Source of the DNA: SAR324 cluster bacterium JCVI-SC AAA005
GTDB taxonomy: Bacteria > SAR324 > NAC60-12
Direction of reading: 5' to 3'
NCBI GenBank assembly: GCA_000224765.2
Contig: AGAU01000064.1
Location: 1-64,000 of the forward strand
DNA length: 64,000 bases
Within the stretch, counting starts at the first letter, position 1. Each line of letters begins with the position of its first letter. This document shows, piece after piece, positions 1 to 9,101 of the stretch. The notes below the pieces were generated by a model. It did not search any database and was not told the origin of the DNA. It worked only from the letters and a program-made list of their open reading frames with translations. The translations under genes and the position numbers were made by a program.

Positions 1-293
1 CTTACAGATATTATAACGTGATAAAATCTTATAATTGTATGAATAATAAAAGAAAGATTTTGCCCCAGTAAGTTTCAATTCTTTTAAAGCACCCCGATGC
101 TAAATTCTTGGGCAACTGATTACATTCTAACCTCAAATTCTCAGCCCTTGCGTTCGAAAAACCTTCTCGCCTCCTGAATCATTGACGATTCAAGCCACTC
201 TCAAGATGGTCTAGAATTTGTTATTTTCACCAAATTCTTTCATCTCAAAAGATGAGTGAGTGTTACTAAATTTAATAAACCAAGGAGTGCTCC
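1..293. other. Leader region, no gene
   Basis: No open reading frame of convincing quality lies here on either strand. A ribosome binding site AAGGAG sits at 282-287, seven bases before the ATG at 294. A weak sigma70-like pair, TTCAAG at 189-194 and TAGAAT at 212-217 with a 17-base spacer, could be the promoter of the purine locus. The match is poor, so this is only a candidate. I found no purine-riboswitch-like fold by eye. Confidence 0.3.
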
Positions 294-1295
294 ATGCGAT
301 TTTTAACGATCCTATTAGCAACAATAATCTGTGTAAAATCCACTTTTGCTTTGACTCCCATCAAATTTTCGCTGGATTGGAAATTTGAGGGCCCCGCAGC
401 GCCATACTTTGTTGCTTTGGACAAAGGATATTTTGAGGCTGAAGGGCTGGATGTAACAATTGACACAGGCAAAGGGTCCCTGGAAGCCATTCCACGAGTT
501 ACTGGAGGAGCGTACGAATTTGGTTTTGCTGACATCAACTCGCTCATCAAATTCCGAGACAAAAATCCAACTATTGATCTAAAAGGAATTTTAATGGTCT
601 ACAACAATCCTCCATTTGCTATTATTTCACTTAATAAAAGTGGAGTGGTAAGGCCTAAAGATCTGGAGGGTAAGATCCTCGGTGCTCCTGCTCCTGATGG
701 CGCTTACGCGCAATGGAAAGCCTTTGTTGCTGCAAACAACATAAAGGCGAATAAGGTGATCATTGAGAACGTCGGATTTCCAGTTCGGGAGCCTATGCTT
801 GCAGCTGGTGAGGTGGATGCAATCACAGGTTTCTCCTTCTCATCATTCTTGAATTTGAAATCAAAGGGAGTCAAGGAAGAAGATATCAATGTGATGTTGA
901 TGTCTGATTATGGACTAAAACTTTATGGTAACACTGTGATAGTGAATCCTGAGTTTGCAACTGAAAACCCACAACTCGTTAAAGGATTTGTCAAAGCTAT
1001 TATCCGTGGCTGGCTTGATACAATTGCAGATCCCAATTCCGCAATTGATCATTTAATGAAGAGGAACAAAATTGCTCGCCGTAACGTTGAGTTGGAGCGC
1101 TTGGAGATGGCTATTCGTGACAACGTGATTACAGCTGAAGTGAAAGAACGAGGATTTGGAGATGTGGAGGGCGGACGTCTGGATGCATCGATCAACCAGG
1201 TTGGTCTAACCTATGACTTTTCAAACAAACCAACTGCGGCTTCGGTCTTTACAAGTAAGTTTCTGCCCGCCATGAGTCAAAGAAAGATCAACTGA
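294..1295 (+). CDS. NMT1/THI5-like (SsuA/TauA family) ABC substrate-binding protein
   Basis: This is a periplasmic solute-binding protein of 333 residues. Residues 1-19 form a Sec signal peptide (hydrophobic core, likely cut after TFA). The mature start KFSLDWKFEG and the stretch YFVALDKGYFEAEGLDV are typical of the NMT1/THI5 fold, whose members bind pyrimidine precursors, sulfonates, nitrate or nucleobase-like compounds. The start is supported by AAGGAG at 282-287. The next gene begins one base after the stop, so it forms a transporter with the following ATPase and permease. Its position ahead of urate oxidase and xanthine dehydrogenase suggests a purine or purine-derived ligand, but the ligand cannot be read from sequence. 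Confidence 0.85.
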   Translation: MRFLTILLATIICVKSTFALTPIKFSLDWKFEGPAAPYFVALDKGYFEAEGLDVTIDTGKGSLEAIPRVTGGAYEFGFADINSLIKFRDKNPTIDLKGILMVYNNPPFAIISLNKSGVVRPKDLEGKILGAPAPDGAYAQWKAFVAANNIKANKVIIENVGFPVREPMLAAGEVDAITGFSFSSFLNLKSKGVKEEDINVMLMSDYGLKLYGNTVIVNPEFATENPQLVKGFVKAIIRGWLDTIADPNSAIDHLMKRNKIARRNVELERLEMAIRDNVITAEVKERGFGDVEGGRLDASINQVGLTYDFSNKPTAASVFTSKFLPAMSQRKIN

Positions 1296-1296
1296 A

Positions 1297-2079
1297 GTGA
1301 CCCATTTCGTAGATATCAACAGGGTTTCGGTGTCTTATGACTTAGGTGATCCGCCAGTATTGGAGGACACTTCGCTCCAGATGTCCGAGGGAGAATTCGT
1401 CGCTCTTGTCGGACCTAGTGGCTGTGGCAAGTCAACATTCATGAAGCTTATGTCTGGCCTGCTCAAGGCGGATCAGGGTTCTGTTGTAGTTGCTGATAAG
1501 GAAGTAAACCGCCCCTTGGGGAATGTTGGGATGGCATTTCAGAATTCTGTGATGCTTCCGTGGCGAACGACTCTAAACAACCTTTTACTACCGTTAGAGA
1601 TTGCAAGACCTCATCGTAAAGCTTTCCGCAAGAAACGGGAGGCTCACGTCAACAAAGCGATAGATTTACTAAGCTCCGTTGGTTTGAAAGGTGTTGCCGA
1701 GAAATACCCTTGGGAACTGTCGGGAGGCATGCGCCAGAGAGCCTCACTTTGTAGGGCTCTGATCCACGAACCTGAAGTATTGATGCTTGATGAGCCCTTT
1801 GGGGCCCTTGATGCCTTCACTCGAGAAGAGCTATGGTGTGTGCTTCGCGACCTCTGGCAGGAGAGAAAATTTACTGTCCTTTTGGTTACTCATGACTTGA
1901 TTGAATCGGCCTTTTTAGCAGATAGAGTCTTGGTGATGAGTAATCGGCCTGGTAGGGTGATTATGGAACTTAAGATTCCTTTTGAAAGGCCTCGAAACCT
2001 TGACATTCGTTTCGAAAAAGAATTTGTGGACATTGTTCACCAGCTTCGTGACCAAATTCGGACCGCAAGAGAAGCCTAA
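1297..2079 (+). CDS. ABC transporter ATPase, SsuB/TauB type
   Basis: This is the cytoplasmic ATPase subunit that powers the importer of the preceding binding protein. It has 260 residues. Walker A GPSGCGKST is at residues 39-47, then a Q-loop (AFQNSVMLPW), the signature LSGGMRQR, Walker B VLMLDEPFGALD and the switch His in VTHD. The length and the MLPW sequence after the Q-loop match the SsuB/TauB/NrtD group. The start is GTG, one base after the upstream stop, with only a weak purine-rich site before it, which suggests translational coupling. Confidence 0.9.
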   Translation: MTHFVDINRVSVSYDLGDPPVLEDTSLQMSEGEFVALVGPSGCGKSTFMKLMSGLLKADQGSVVVADKEVNRPLGNVGMAFQNSVMLPWRTTLNNLLLPLEIARPHRKAFRKKREAHVNKAIDLLSSVGLKGVAEKYPWELSGGMRQRASLCRALIHEPEVLMLDEPFGALDAFTREELWCVLRDLWQERKFTVLLVTHDLIESAFLADRVLVMSNRPGRVIMELKIPFERPRNLDIRFEKEFVDIVHQLRDQIRTAREA

Positions 2080-2088
2080 TCCAATGAG

Positions 2089-2853
2089 TTGATGCAGAAG
2101 CGTACTTTAGAAAGACTAGCACCATGGTTCGTCACAGTAGTGATGTTTCTTCTTTGGGAAATCATTTGTCGATTGGGGAGTATTCCAGAATATTTCCTGC
2201 CAGCTCCTACCGTCATCTTTGATGCGATGCTTACATTTCACGAGGCACTCATCGAAGACTCTCTCTACACTCTGCTTTCTACCTCTATTGGATTTGGGAT
2301 TGCTGTGGTTTTTGGGTTACTCCTCGGATTGATGATTGGCTGGTCTAAAACAATTTATCGGGGGCTTTATCCAGTGATGGTTGGCTTCAACAGCGTTCCA
2401 AAGGTGGCTGTCGTACCAATTCTAGTACTTTGGTTTGGAATTGGGATTGTGCCAGCTGTTCTTACGGCTTTTTTGATTTCTTTTTTTCCAATCGTAGTAA
2501 ATGTTGCAACCGGTCTAGCTACGACTGAACCTGAGTTGGAAGATGTCTTGCGGTCTTTGGGGGCCAGCAAGCTCGATATTATGTTAAAAGTAGGGATTCC
2601 TGGAGCAATGCCATTCTTTTTTGGATCACTCAAGGTTGCTATTACTTTGGCGTTTGTTGGGGCAGTCGTGTCTGAAACTGTTGCCTCCAATCATGGAGTT
2701 GGACATCTAATGCTCTCAGCCCAAGCAAATTTTGAAGTTCCCTTGGTTTTTGCAGGTTTACTGGTCCTAGCCTTCGAGGGAATCGTGATGTATGCCATTT
2801 TCGCAGCAATTGAGCAGCGTACAGCTAAATGGGCCTACCGGAGCCATAAGTGA
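2089..2853 (+). CDS. ABC transporter permease, SsuC/TauC type
   Basis: This is an inner-membrane permease of about 254 residues with roughly six hydrophobic segments. The cytoplasmic EAA-type loop reads LRSLGASKLDIMLKVGIP, which docks to the ATPase in BPD_transp_1 permeases. Two starts are possible: TTG at 2089 or the ATG immediately after it at 2092; the ATG is the more natural choice. It follows the ATPase by nine bases and overlaps puuD by four bases. It completes the first importer of the purine locus. Confidence 0.88.
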   Translation: MMQKRTLERLAPWFVTVVMFLLWEIICRLGSIPEYFLPAPTVIFDAMLTFHEALIEDSLYTLLSTSIGFGIAVVFGLLLGLMIGWSKTIYRGLYPVMVGFNSVPKVAVVPILVLWFGIGIVPAVLTAFLISFFPIVVNVATGLATTEPELEDVLRSLGASKLDIMLKVGIPGAMPFFFGSLKVAITLAFVGAVVSETVASNHGVGHLMLSAQANFEVPLVFAGLLVLAFEGIVMYAIFAAIEQRTAKWAYRSHK

Positions 2854-4031
2854 TTGAAGCACATATTCACGAATGGTTGAATCTTGTGGTTCGCTGGATC
2901 CACATGATCACTGGAATTGCTTGGATAGGAGCTTCATTCTACTTCAATTGGGTTGAGGGACAACTGAATCGAAAAGGGCCTAATCAACCTGGCATTGCAG
3001 GGGATTTGTGGGCGGTTCATGGAGGTGGATTCTACCATTCACAGAAATACCAGGTAGCACCAGAAAAGCTTCCAGAGAAGCTTCATTGGTTCAAGTGGGA
3101 AGCTTACATGACCTGGGTCAGTGGGATGGCACTGCTGATCATCGTTTATTTCTGGCAGGCCGAATCTTACATGGTAGATCCTTCGGTTGCTGATTTGTCA
3201 GGCTGGCAAGCGATTGCGATTAATCTGAGTGCTATGCTCCTAGGCTGGCTGATTTATGATCAGCTATGTCGGTCTTCTTTTGGGCAGCGTAACGATTGGA
3301 TGCTTTACTTGTTCATCATTGCATTACCAATAGTTGCTTGGGGATTGGGTCAATTTTTGAGTGGGAGGGCCACCTACATCACCGTAGGAGGAATGATTGG
3401 TTCCATGATGGTAGGAAACGTGTTCTTTGTCATCATCCCTGTACAAAAGAAGATGGTAGGGGCAATGCTAGCTGGGGAGCTCCCTGATGGTAAAATGGGG
3501 AAACAGGGTCTTCAGCGCTCCAGACACAATAACTACCTGACACTCCCTGTTTTACTGATCATGATCAGCAATCATTTCCCAACGACCTTTGGCCATTCCT
3601 ACCACTGGTTGATTTTAGGCTCGCTGTCAGTGATTGGGATTGTCGTCAAGCACTATTTCAATTTACGCCACCAGGGAAAACCTCCAAAATGGCTTTTGCC
3701 AAGTGCAGCTTTAGCAACCGTTGCCGTTGTGATTTTCTCTGGCCCTTGGATGCGAGAAAAGACAGTGACCGCGCAAATGGTTAGTGACAACCGCGCGATC
3801 AGCATTGTGCAGCGTCGATGTACTTCTTGTCACGCAAATATGCCAACTCAACCGGGTTTCTCTGCTCCGCCAAAGGGTGTTGTCTTAGAGACTGTCGCTC
3901 ATATTAAACAATATGCATCTCAGGTACAGGCTCAGGTGGTTACCTCGCACATAATGCCACTGGCAAATCTAACAGGGATGACCCAAGACGAGCGAAATCA
4001 ACTTGGTGGATGGCTGGAACAACATCTTTGA
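2850..4031 (+). CDS. puuD: Membrane urate oxidase PuuD with fused cytochrome c domain
   Basis: This enzyme oxidises uric acid to 5-hydroxyisourate at the inner membrane and passes electrons to the respiratory chain rather than making peroxide. The N-terminal roughly 300 residues form the multi-helix PuuD (urate hydroxylase) domain with conserved His-rich segments such as RWIHMITGIAWIG. The C-terminal 75 residues are a c-type cytochrome: heme motif CTSCH at residues 324-328 and a probable axial Met in SHIMPL. Its 393 residues match full-length PuuD. The start is GTG, overlapping the permease stop by four bases. It lies directly before xdhAB, which make the urate. Confidence 0.93.
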   Translation: MIEAHIHEWLNLVVRWIHMITGIAWIGASFYFNWVEGQLNRKGPNQPGIAGDLWAVHGGGFYHSQKYQVAPEKLPEKLHWFKWEAYMTWVSGMALLIIVYFWQAESYMVDPSVADLSGWQAIAINLSAMLLGWLIYDQLCRSSFGQRNDWMLYLFIIALPIVAWGLGQFLSGRATYITVGGMIGSMMVGNVFFVIIPVQKKMVGAMLAGELPDGKMGKQGLQRSRHNNYLTLPVLLIMISNHFPTTFGHSYHWLILGSLSVIGIVVKHYFNLRHQGKPPKWLLPSAALATVAVVIFSGPWMREKTVTAQMVSDNRAISIVQRRCTSCHANMPTQPGFSAPPKGVVLETVAHIKQYASQVQAQVVTSHIMPLANLTGMTQDERNQLGGWLEQHL

Positions 4032-4053
4032 GTTTAAATTCGAAATATTTGAA

Positions 4054-5511
4054 ATGAAACGCGAATACGTATTTTTCTTTTGTAACGGTCAACCAATTCG
4101 GGTGAAAGGTTTGGCGGTCTTGCAGACTCTGTCAAAATGGCTTCGAAAAGACAGACAATTGACCGGAACAAAGGTCGTATGTGCAGAGGGGGACTGTGGG
4201 GCTTGTACGGTCTTGTTGGGATACCCGAGTTCAGAAAAGATTAAATACGAAGCTGTTAACAGCTGTATCTTGAACGTTCACCAATTGGATGGACTTCACG
4301 TAATCACAATCGAAGGTTTAGCATGGGGAGATCGGCTGCATCCAGTTCAGCAGGCAATGCGAGATGGGTTTGGTTCACAATGTGGCTACTGCACTCCGGG
4401 AATCGTCATGGCATTAGCCGCAAATGCCTTGGTGTATTCAGAATCCACGAGGAAAAAATTAACTGAGAAAGAAGCACTGATTGGTAACCTCTGTAGGTGT
4501 ACGGGCTATGAAGCGATCATTGATTCTGCGAAGGCCTCTAAAAAAATAAATTCTTGGAAATTTGCTGACCAATACCCTTCTGGTGCAATCGTAAAACAAC
4601 TGAAAGAAGAGACAAAGGTCCCTTTTGCATTACAAGAAGTTGATCCAGCACTAGAGCAGGAAATTCTCAGAAAGTGTTGGAGGCCTAGGACCCTAAGAGA
4701 CGCCTTAAAAATCAAACGCAAGCACCCAGAAGCTCGATGGTTGGCTGGTGGAACTGACATATGCGTCCAGATCAATAAAGAAAGAATCGATCCCAAAGAA
4801 TTGATTGCAACAAGCGAAATTCCTGAATTGTGTGGGATCCGAGAGCAAGGAAACCACCTGATTTTTGGCGGAAATGTCAGTTGGAGAGAATTAGAAGAGT
4901 GGTCTTCGATAAATTGGCCCAATGTAAAAGATATGTTGGATCTCTTCGCCTCCCCTCAAATCCGCAATCGTGGGACCATTGCGGGTAATCTAGCCAATGC
5001 ATCCCCTGTAGCTGACAGCTTGCCTTGGCTCTACGTGAGTGAGGCGGAAGTTGGGGTTTGTGATGGAGAAAATTGGCGTTGGATTCCCATCGATAAGTTT
5101 TATAAAGGCTACAAATTACTAGATCTTCGACAAAGTGAATTGATTGGAGCTATTAGAATTCAAAAATCTCATCAGAATTTGTCACAGCGCCTATTTAAGG
5201 TCTCTAAGAGGAGGGATTTGGATATCTCCACATTCACAGCAGCCATCCAATGGCAAATAGTTGAAGGTCGATTCCAACAAATTAGATTGGCTTATGGAGG
5301 TGTAGGGCCAACCGTCATTCGAATGAATAAAACCGAAAAAGTCCTCCAAAGTAAACCATGTACAAAAGACTTGATTGAAAAAGCTGGTAAAATAGCTGTG
5401 GCTGAAATCAGTCCCATTTCAGATGTCCGATCATCAGATCATTACCGCAATCGTTTGGCAGAGACTATCCTCAAAAAATTCTTTCATGAAGAAATTTCGA
5501 TGACTGCATGA
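4054..5511 (+). CDS. xdhA: Xanthine dehydrogenase small subunit (2Fe-2S and FAD domains)
   Basis: This subunit carries electrons from the molybdenum subunit to NAD during oxidation of hypoxanthine and xanthine to urate. The plant-type ferredoxin cluster ligands are Cys43, Cys48, Cys51 and Cys71 (CAEGDCGACT). The second [2Fe-2S] domain has Cys110, Cys113, Cys147 and Cys149 (CGYCTPG, NLCRCTGY). The FAD domain follows, with LAGGTDI and RNRGTIAGNLANASP. I chose ATG 4054 (485 residues) because an upstream ATG at 4003 would lie inside puuD and add unrelated residues. The length fits bacterial XdhA. Confidence 0.93.
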   Translation: MKREYVFFFCNGQPIRVKGLAVLQTLSKWLRKDRQLTGTKVVCAEGDCGACTVLLGYPSSEKIKYEAVNSCILNVHQLDGLHVITIEGLAWGDRLHPVQQAMRDGFGSQCGYCTPGIVMALAANALVYSESTRKKLTEKEALIGNLCRCTGYEAIIDSAKASKKINSWKFADQYPSGAIVKQLKEETKVPFALQEVDPALEQEILRKCWRPRTLRDALKIKRKHPEARWLAGGTDICVQINKERIDPKELIATSEIPELCGIREQGNHLIFGGNVSWRELEEWSSINWPNVKDMLDLFASPQIRNRGTIAGNLANASPVADSLPWLYVSEAEVGVCDGENWRWIPIDKFYKGYKLLDLRQSELIGAIRIQKSHQNLSQRLFKVSKRRDLDISTFTAAIQWQIVEGRFQQIRLAYGGVGPTVIRMNKTEKVLQSKPCTKDLIEKAGKIAVAEISPISDVRSSDHYRNRLAETILKKFFHEEISMTA

Positions 5512-5540
5512 TGAAACATTTAAAGATTTTATAATAAGGC

Positions 5541-7934
5541 ATGGAAACGGGTAAAAGCCTTGCCCACGACTCTGCTGAAATGCAAGTCACTGGGGCAGCA
5601 CTCTACACAGACGACATTATCGAAAATGCTGGCGAGCTTGTTGTAAGCTTTGTCGGAAGTCCTGTTGCTCATGGGTTGCTGAAGCGAATAGATTTGGGAA
5701 ATCTTTATCAGATTCCTGGCTTTGTGGCTGCTTTTACTTGGCGAGACATTCCAGGAGCCAACTTGTTTGGACCTGTAATCGCTGATGAACCCTTCCTGGC
5801 AAAAGACATCTGTGAATATCTTGGACAGCCCATTGTGGTCTTGGCTGCTAAAAATGTGGGTGCGCTGAAGAAAGCACGCCTACAGGTTCAGATCGAAGTC
5901 GAGGAAAAAACGCCATGGTTTACGATTTCTCAAGCGCTCAAACAAAATTCTTTCTTAGGCACTTCTCGAGTGATCAAGCGTGGGGATTTTGACGAAGCTT
6001 GGCTAAAAGCTGACCATCAAATTGAGGGGGTCTTTTACAGTAACGGACAAGAACAATTCTATCTGGAATCCCAAGCGGTCATAGCCCATTCTGGTGAAGG
6101 CAATGAGATCTTGATTCAGGCATCGACACAAAATCCCACAGAACTTCAGGAAGTCGTAGCTCATATGCTAAGCATTGATTTTAAAGAAGTCGTCTGTACT
6201 TGTCGTCGGATGGGAGGAGCCTTTGGAGGAAAAGAGACGCAAGCGGCCCTGCCAGCATTGATGGTGGCCCTCGTTGCTAAGAAAACAGGAAGATCTGCAC
6301 GCATTGCTTACGATAAAGATACGGATATGAACGTCACCGGTAAAAGACATCCTTTCCGAAGTCAGTACCAGGCTGCAGTTGATAAGGATGGGAATCTTTT
6401 GGGCTTAAAAGTGGACTCGTATTCGAACGGAGGAGCTTACACGGATCTTTCGTTAGCCATCATGGAGCGAGCCCTTCTTCATGCAGACAACGCTTATTTC
6501 ATCCCACACATATCGCTCATGGGCCAGGTCTGTAAAACTCATCTGCCGCCAAATACAGCTTTTCGAGGATTTGGAGGCCCGCAAGGAATGGCTGTGATTG
6601 AAAACTTGTTGGAGGATATCGCAGCAAAATTAAGGCGTGATCCTTATGAGATTCGTAGTCAGAACTGCTACGGAAATTCTCCAAGAGATCGCACCCCTTT
6701 CGGTCAGAGGGTCGAAAGCCGGTTGCCTCAAATTCTGAATCAAATCCATGAAAACTCTGATTATAAGACACGACTTGAAAAGATTAGGCAGCTTAACAAG
6801 ACCTCTACAACTCATCTACGGGGAATTTCGCTAACGCCAATGAAGTTTGGGATATCTTTCACAGCTACTTTTTTGAACCAGGCGAATGCACTCATCAATA
6901 TCCTAAAAGATGGCAGTGTACAGGTTTCAACTGGTGGAACCGAGATGGGACAGGGCCTAACGGTTAAAATCCGCCAGATCGTAGCAGAGGAATTGGGAGT
7001 GCCCTCAGAGCAAGTCAAGTACATGACGACCTCGACGGAGAAGAATCATAATACCTCTCCTACAGCGGCCTCTGCAGGCACAGATCTTAATGGAATGGCA
7101 GCAGCTAATGCTTGCCAAGCTATAAGATCTCGACTGGCTGAGTTTGCCGCTGAACTCTTTGCAGATACCCAAGTCGGAATTTCTAAATGTCCAGAGGCTA
7201 TTAAATTCTCTGAAGGCAAAGTTTGGGATTACAGGTGCCCTGAAAAACAGGTAACTTTTGGTGAACTGGCTCTGCAAGCCTACAGAAACCGTTTAAATCT
7301 TGGTGAAAGAGGATTTTACAGGACTCCGGGCGTTGGGTTCAATCAATCCACAGGAAAAGGTAGCCCATTCCACTACTTCACTACAGGGGCATGCGTTGCT
7401 GAAGTAGAGATTGATCGCTTCACAGGCCAATGGACGTTAGAAAGAGCTGATTTGTTGTTAGATATCGGTCATTCAATCAACCCAGGTATAGACAGAGGAC
7501 AGATTGTTGGTGGCTTTATCCAAGGTTTGGGTTGGGTGAGTATGGAAGAACTTCGCTACCAGGAAGATGGGAAATTACTATCTTATTCACCGACATCCTA
7601 CAAAATCCCAAATGTTGGTGATCTTCCGAGAGATTTGCGAATTGAACTGTACGAAGATCCCGCCCCAAAAGGAAGTATTCGCAAAAGCAAAGCAGTGGGA
7701 GAGCCACCCTTGATGCTATCACTAGCTGCATTTACGGGAGTCAAACAGGCCTTGGGTTCCGTTGCTCCAGGCAAAGCAGTTCCATTAGCAATCCCAGCAA
7801 CTGCCGAGGAAGTCCTGAGATGCCTAACTTGGTTGGAAGATGATGAGGCAGCATGGGGTCTAACTAATACAGAGATTCCTCTGGTTGCTAAGCCAGGGCA
7901 ATCCATGACAAATATGGCTGAAAAAGTAGCCTAG
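5541..7934 (+). CDS. xdhB: Xanthine dehydrogenase large (molybdopterin) subunit
   Basis: This is the catalytic molybdenum subunit, which hydroxylates hypoxanthine and xanthine. Its 797 residues match the XdhB family. Visible cofactor and substrate motifs are GGAFGGKE at 225-232, AFRGFGGPQG near residue 340, and the catalytic Glu721 in AVGEPPLML. It follows xdhA after 29 bases with a weak ribosome site. No xdhC (cofactor insertion and sulfuration) gene is present in the window, so that function must be encoded elsewhere. Confidence 0.94.
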   Translation: METGKSLAHDSAEMQVTGAALYTDDIIENAGELVVSFVGSPVAHGLLKRIDLGNLYQIPGFVAAFTWRDIPGANLFGPVIADEPFLAKDICEYLGQPIVVLAAKNVGALKKARLQVQIEVEEKTPWFTISQALKQNSFLGTSRVIKRGDFDEAWLKADHQIEGVFYSNGQEQFYLESQAVIAHSGEGNEILIQASTQNPTELQEVVAHMLSIDFKEVVCTCRRMGGAFGGKETQAALPALMVALVAKKTGRSARIAYDKDTDMNVTGKRHPFRSQYQAAVDKDGNLLGLKVDSYSNGGAYTDLSLAIMERALLHADNAYFIPHISLMGQVCKTHLPPNTAFRGFGGPQGMAVIENLLEDIAAKLRRDPYEIRSQNCYGNSPRDRTPFGQRVESRLPQILNQIHENSDYKTRLEKIRQLNKTSTTHLRGISLTPMKFGISFTATFLNQANALINILKDGSVQVSTGGTEMGQGLTVKIRQIVAEELGVPSEQVKYMTTSTEKNHNTSPTAASAGTDLNGMAAANACQAIRSRLAEFAAELFADTQVGISKCPEAIKFSEGKVWDYRCPEKQVTFGELALQAYRNRLNLGERGFYRTPGVGFNQSTGKGSPFHYFTTGACVAEVEIDRFTGQWTLERADLLLDIGHSINPGIDRGQIVGGFIQGLGWVSMEELRYQEDGKLLSYSPTSYKIPNVGDLPRDLRIELYEDPAPKGSIRKSKAVGEPPLMLSLAAFTGVKQALGSVAPGKAVPLAIPATAEEVLRCLTWLEDDEAAWGLTNTEIPLVAKPGQSMTNMAEKVA

Positions 7935-7963
7935 CTAATCTTTAATAATCTGGGGAGAGTCGT

Positions 7964-9076
7964 TTGCCCGAGAAAAAATCACTCATAATAGAGGCGCGAG
8001 ATGTTGAACTAGTTCAACTCCATAAAAACTATGGTGAAACCACTGCCGTCAATGGTATCAGCCTGAAAATTCCAGCTGGGAGTTATTGTTGTTTGGTAGG
8101 ACCAAGTGGATGCGGTAAAACTTCGACTCTGAGAATGATTGCAGGCCATGAAGATGTTAGCGAGGGCTCAATCCTACTCGGAAATAAAGAGATTAACGAA
8201 GTACCTCCAGCAAAGAGAGAGACAGCAATGATGTTCCAGAATTACGCACTCTTTCCACATCTTAATTGCCGGGATAACGTATCATTCAGTTTGAAAATGC
8301 GAGGAGTTAAAAAACATGAGAGGCAAAAAGTTGCTGAAGAATATCTGGAATTGGTCCACATGTCTACTTTCGCAGAGCGAATCCCCGCCCAACTCTCTGG
8401 AGGACAACAGCAGCGTGTAGCTTTGGCGAGAGCCTTGGTGACACATCCCTCTGTACTTTTGTTAGATGAGCCTCTTTCAGCATTGGATCCTTTTTTAAGA
8501 GTGAAGATGCGAGCAGAATTAAAGCGCTTACAGGTGGAATTGAGGATATCCTTTATTCACGTGACCCACAGCCAGGAGGAGGCACTTGCACTAGCTGATC
8601 AAGTCGTTGTCATGAACCAAGGGAACATCGAGCAAGTCGGAACACCCAGAGCAGTTTTCAATCAGCCAAAGAGTGAATTTGTCGCTAAATTTGTGGGAGG
8701 ACACAATCTATTGAAAGCAAATTTTGAAAAAAAATATTCAGAATCAGAGGCCCTCTTGAGAAGCAAGGAGGGCTTTAGTTATCTGGTTCCTTGGACTTCA
8801 CCGGACACCCCGTCAGGTCCAGTAACATTTTCGCTTCGTCAGGACTGTATCCGACTGGATCAGCCCTTGAAGGAAACCCCACCTCCAAATGAGGTGCGGG
8901 GTACTGTTACGGCAGTTGAGTACAAAGGAACCAGTTTGAGTGTGATTCTTCAGCTCGACGGGGAGCAGGAACTAGAAGTCACACTACCCGAACAACTGCT
9001 TGGGCAGTTGGATATCTCCTACGGTAAGCAGCTTGCTGCAAGCTGGAAACCGCAGGATTTGTGTCTGCTAAATTAA
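7964..9076 (+). CDS. ABC transporter ATPase, PotA/CysA type with TOBE domain
   Basis: This is the ATPase of a PotABCD-like importer. It has 370 residues: a nucleotide-binding domain with Walker A GPSGCGKT at 46-53, the signature LSGGQQQR and Walker B LLLDEPLSALD, followed by a C-terminal TOBE-type regulatory domain (about residues 275-370). The start is TTG at 7964, supported by a strong GGGGAGAG upstream at 7952-7959. It is the first gene of a four-gene transporter cassette inside the purine locus. The substrate may be a ureide or purine intermediate rather than a polyamine; this is inferred only from context. Confidence 0.88.
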   Translation: MPEKKSLIIEARDVELVQLHKNYGETTAVNGISLKIPAGSYCCLVGPSGCGKTSTLRMIAGHEDVSEGSILLGNKEINEVPPAKRETAMMFQNYALFPHLNCRDNVSFSLKMRGVKKHERQKVAEEYLELVHMSTFAERIPAQLSGGQQQRVALARALVTHPSVLLLDEPLSALDPFLRVKMRAELKRLQVELRISFIHVTHSQEEALALADQVVVMNQGNIEQVGTPRAVFNQPKSEFVAKFVGGHNLLKANFEKKYSESEALLRSKEGFSYLVPWTSPDTPSGPVTFSLRQDCIRLDQPLKETPPPNEVRGTVTAVEYKGTSLSVILQLDGEQELEVTLPEQLLGQLDISYGKQLAASWKPQDLCLLN

Positions 9077-9101
9077 ATCGTTCCCTTCTTTTGGAGATAC
9101 C

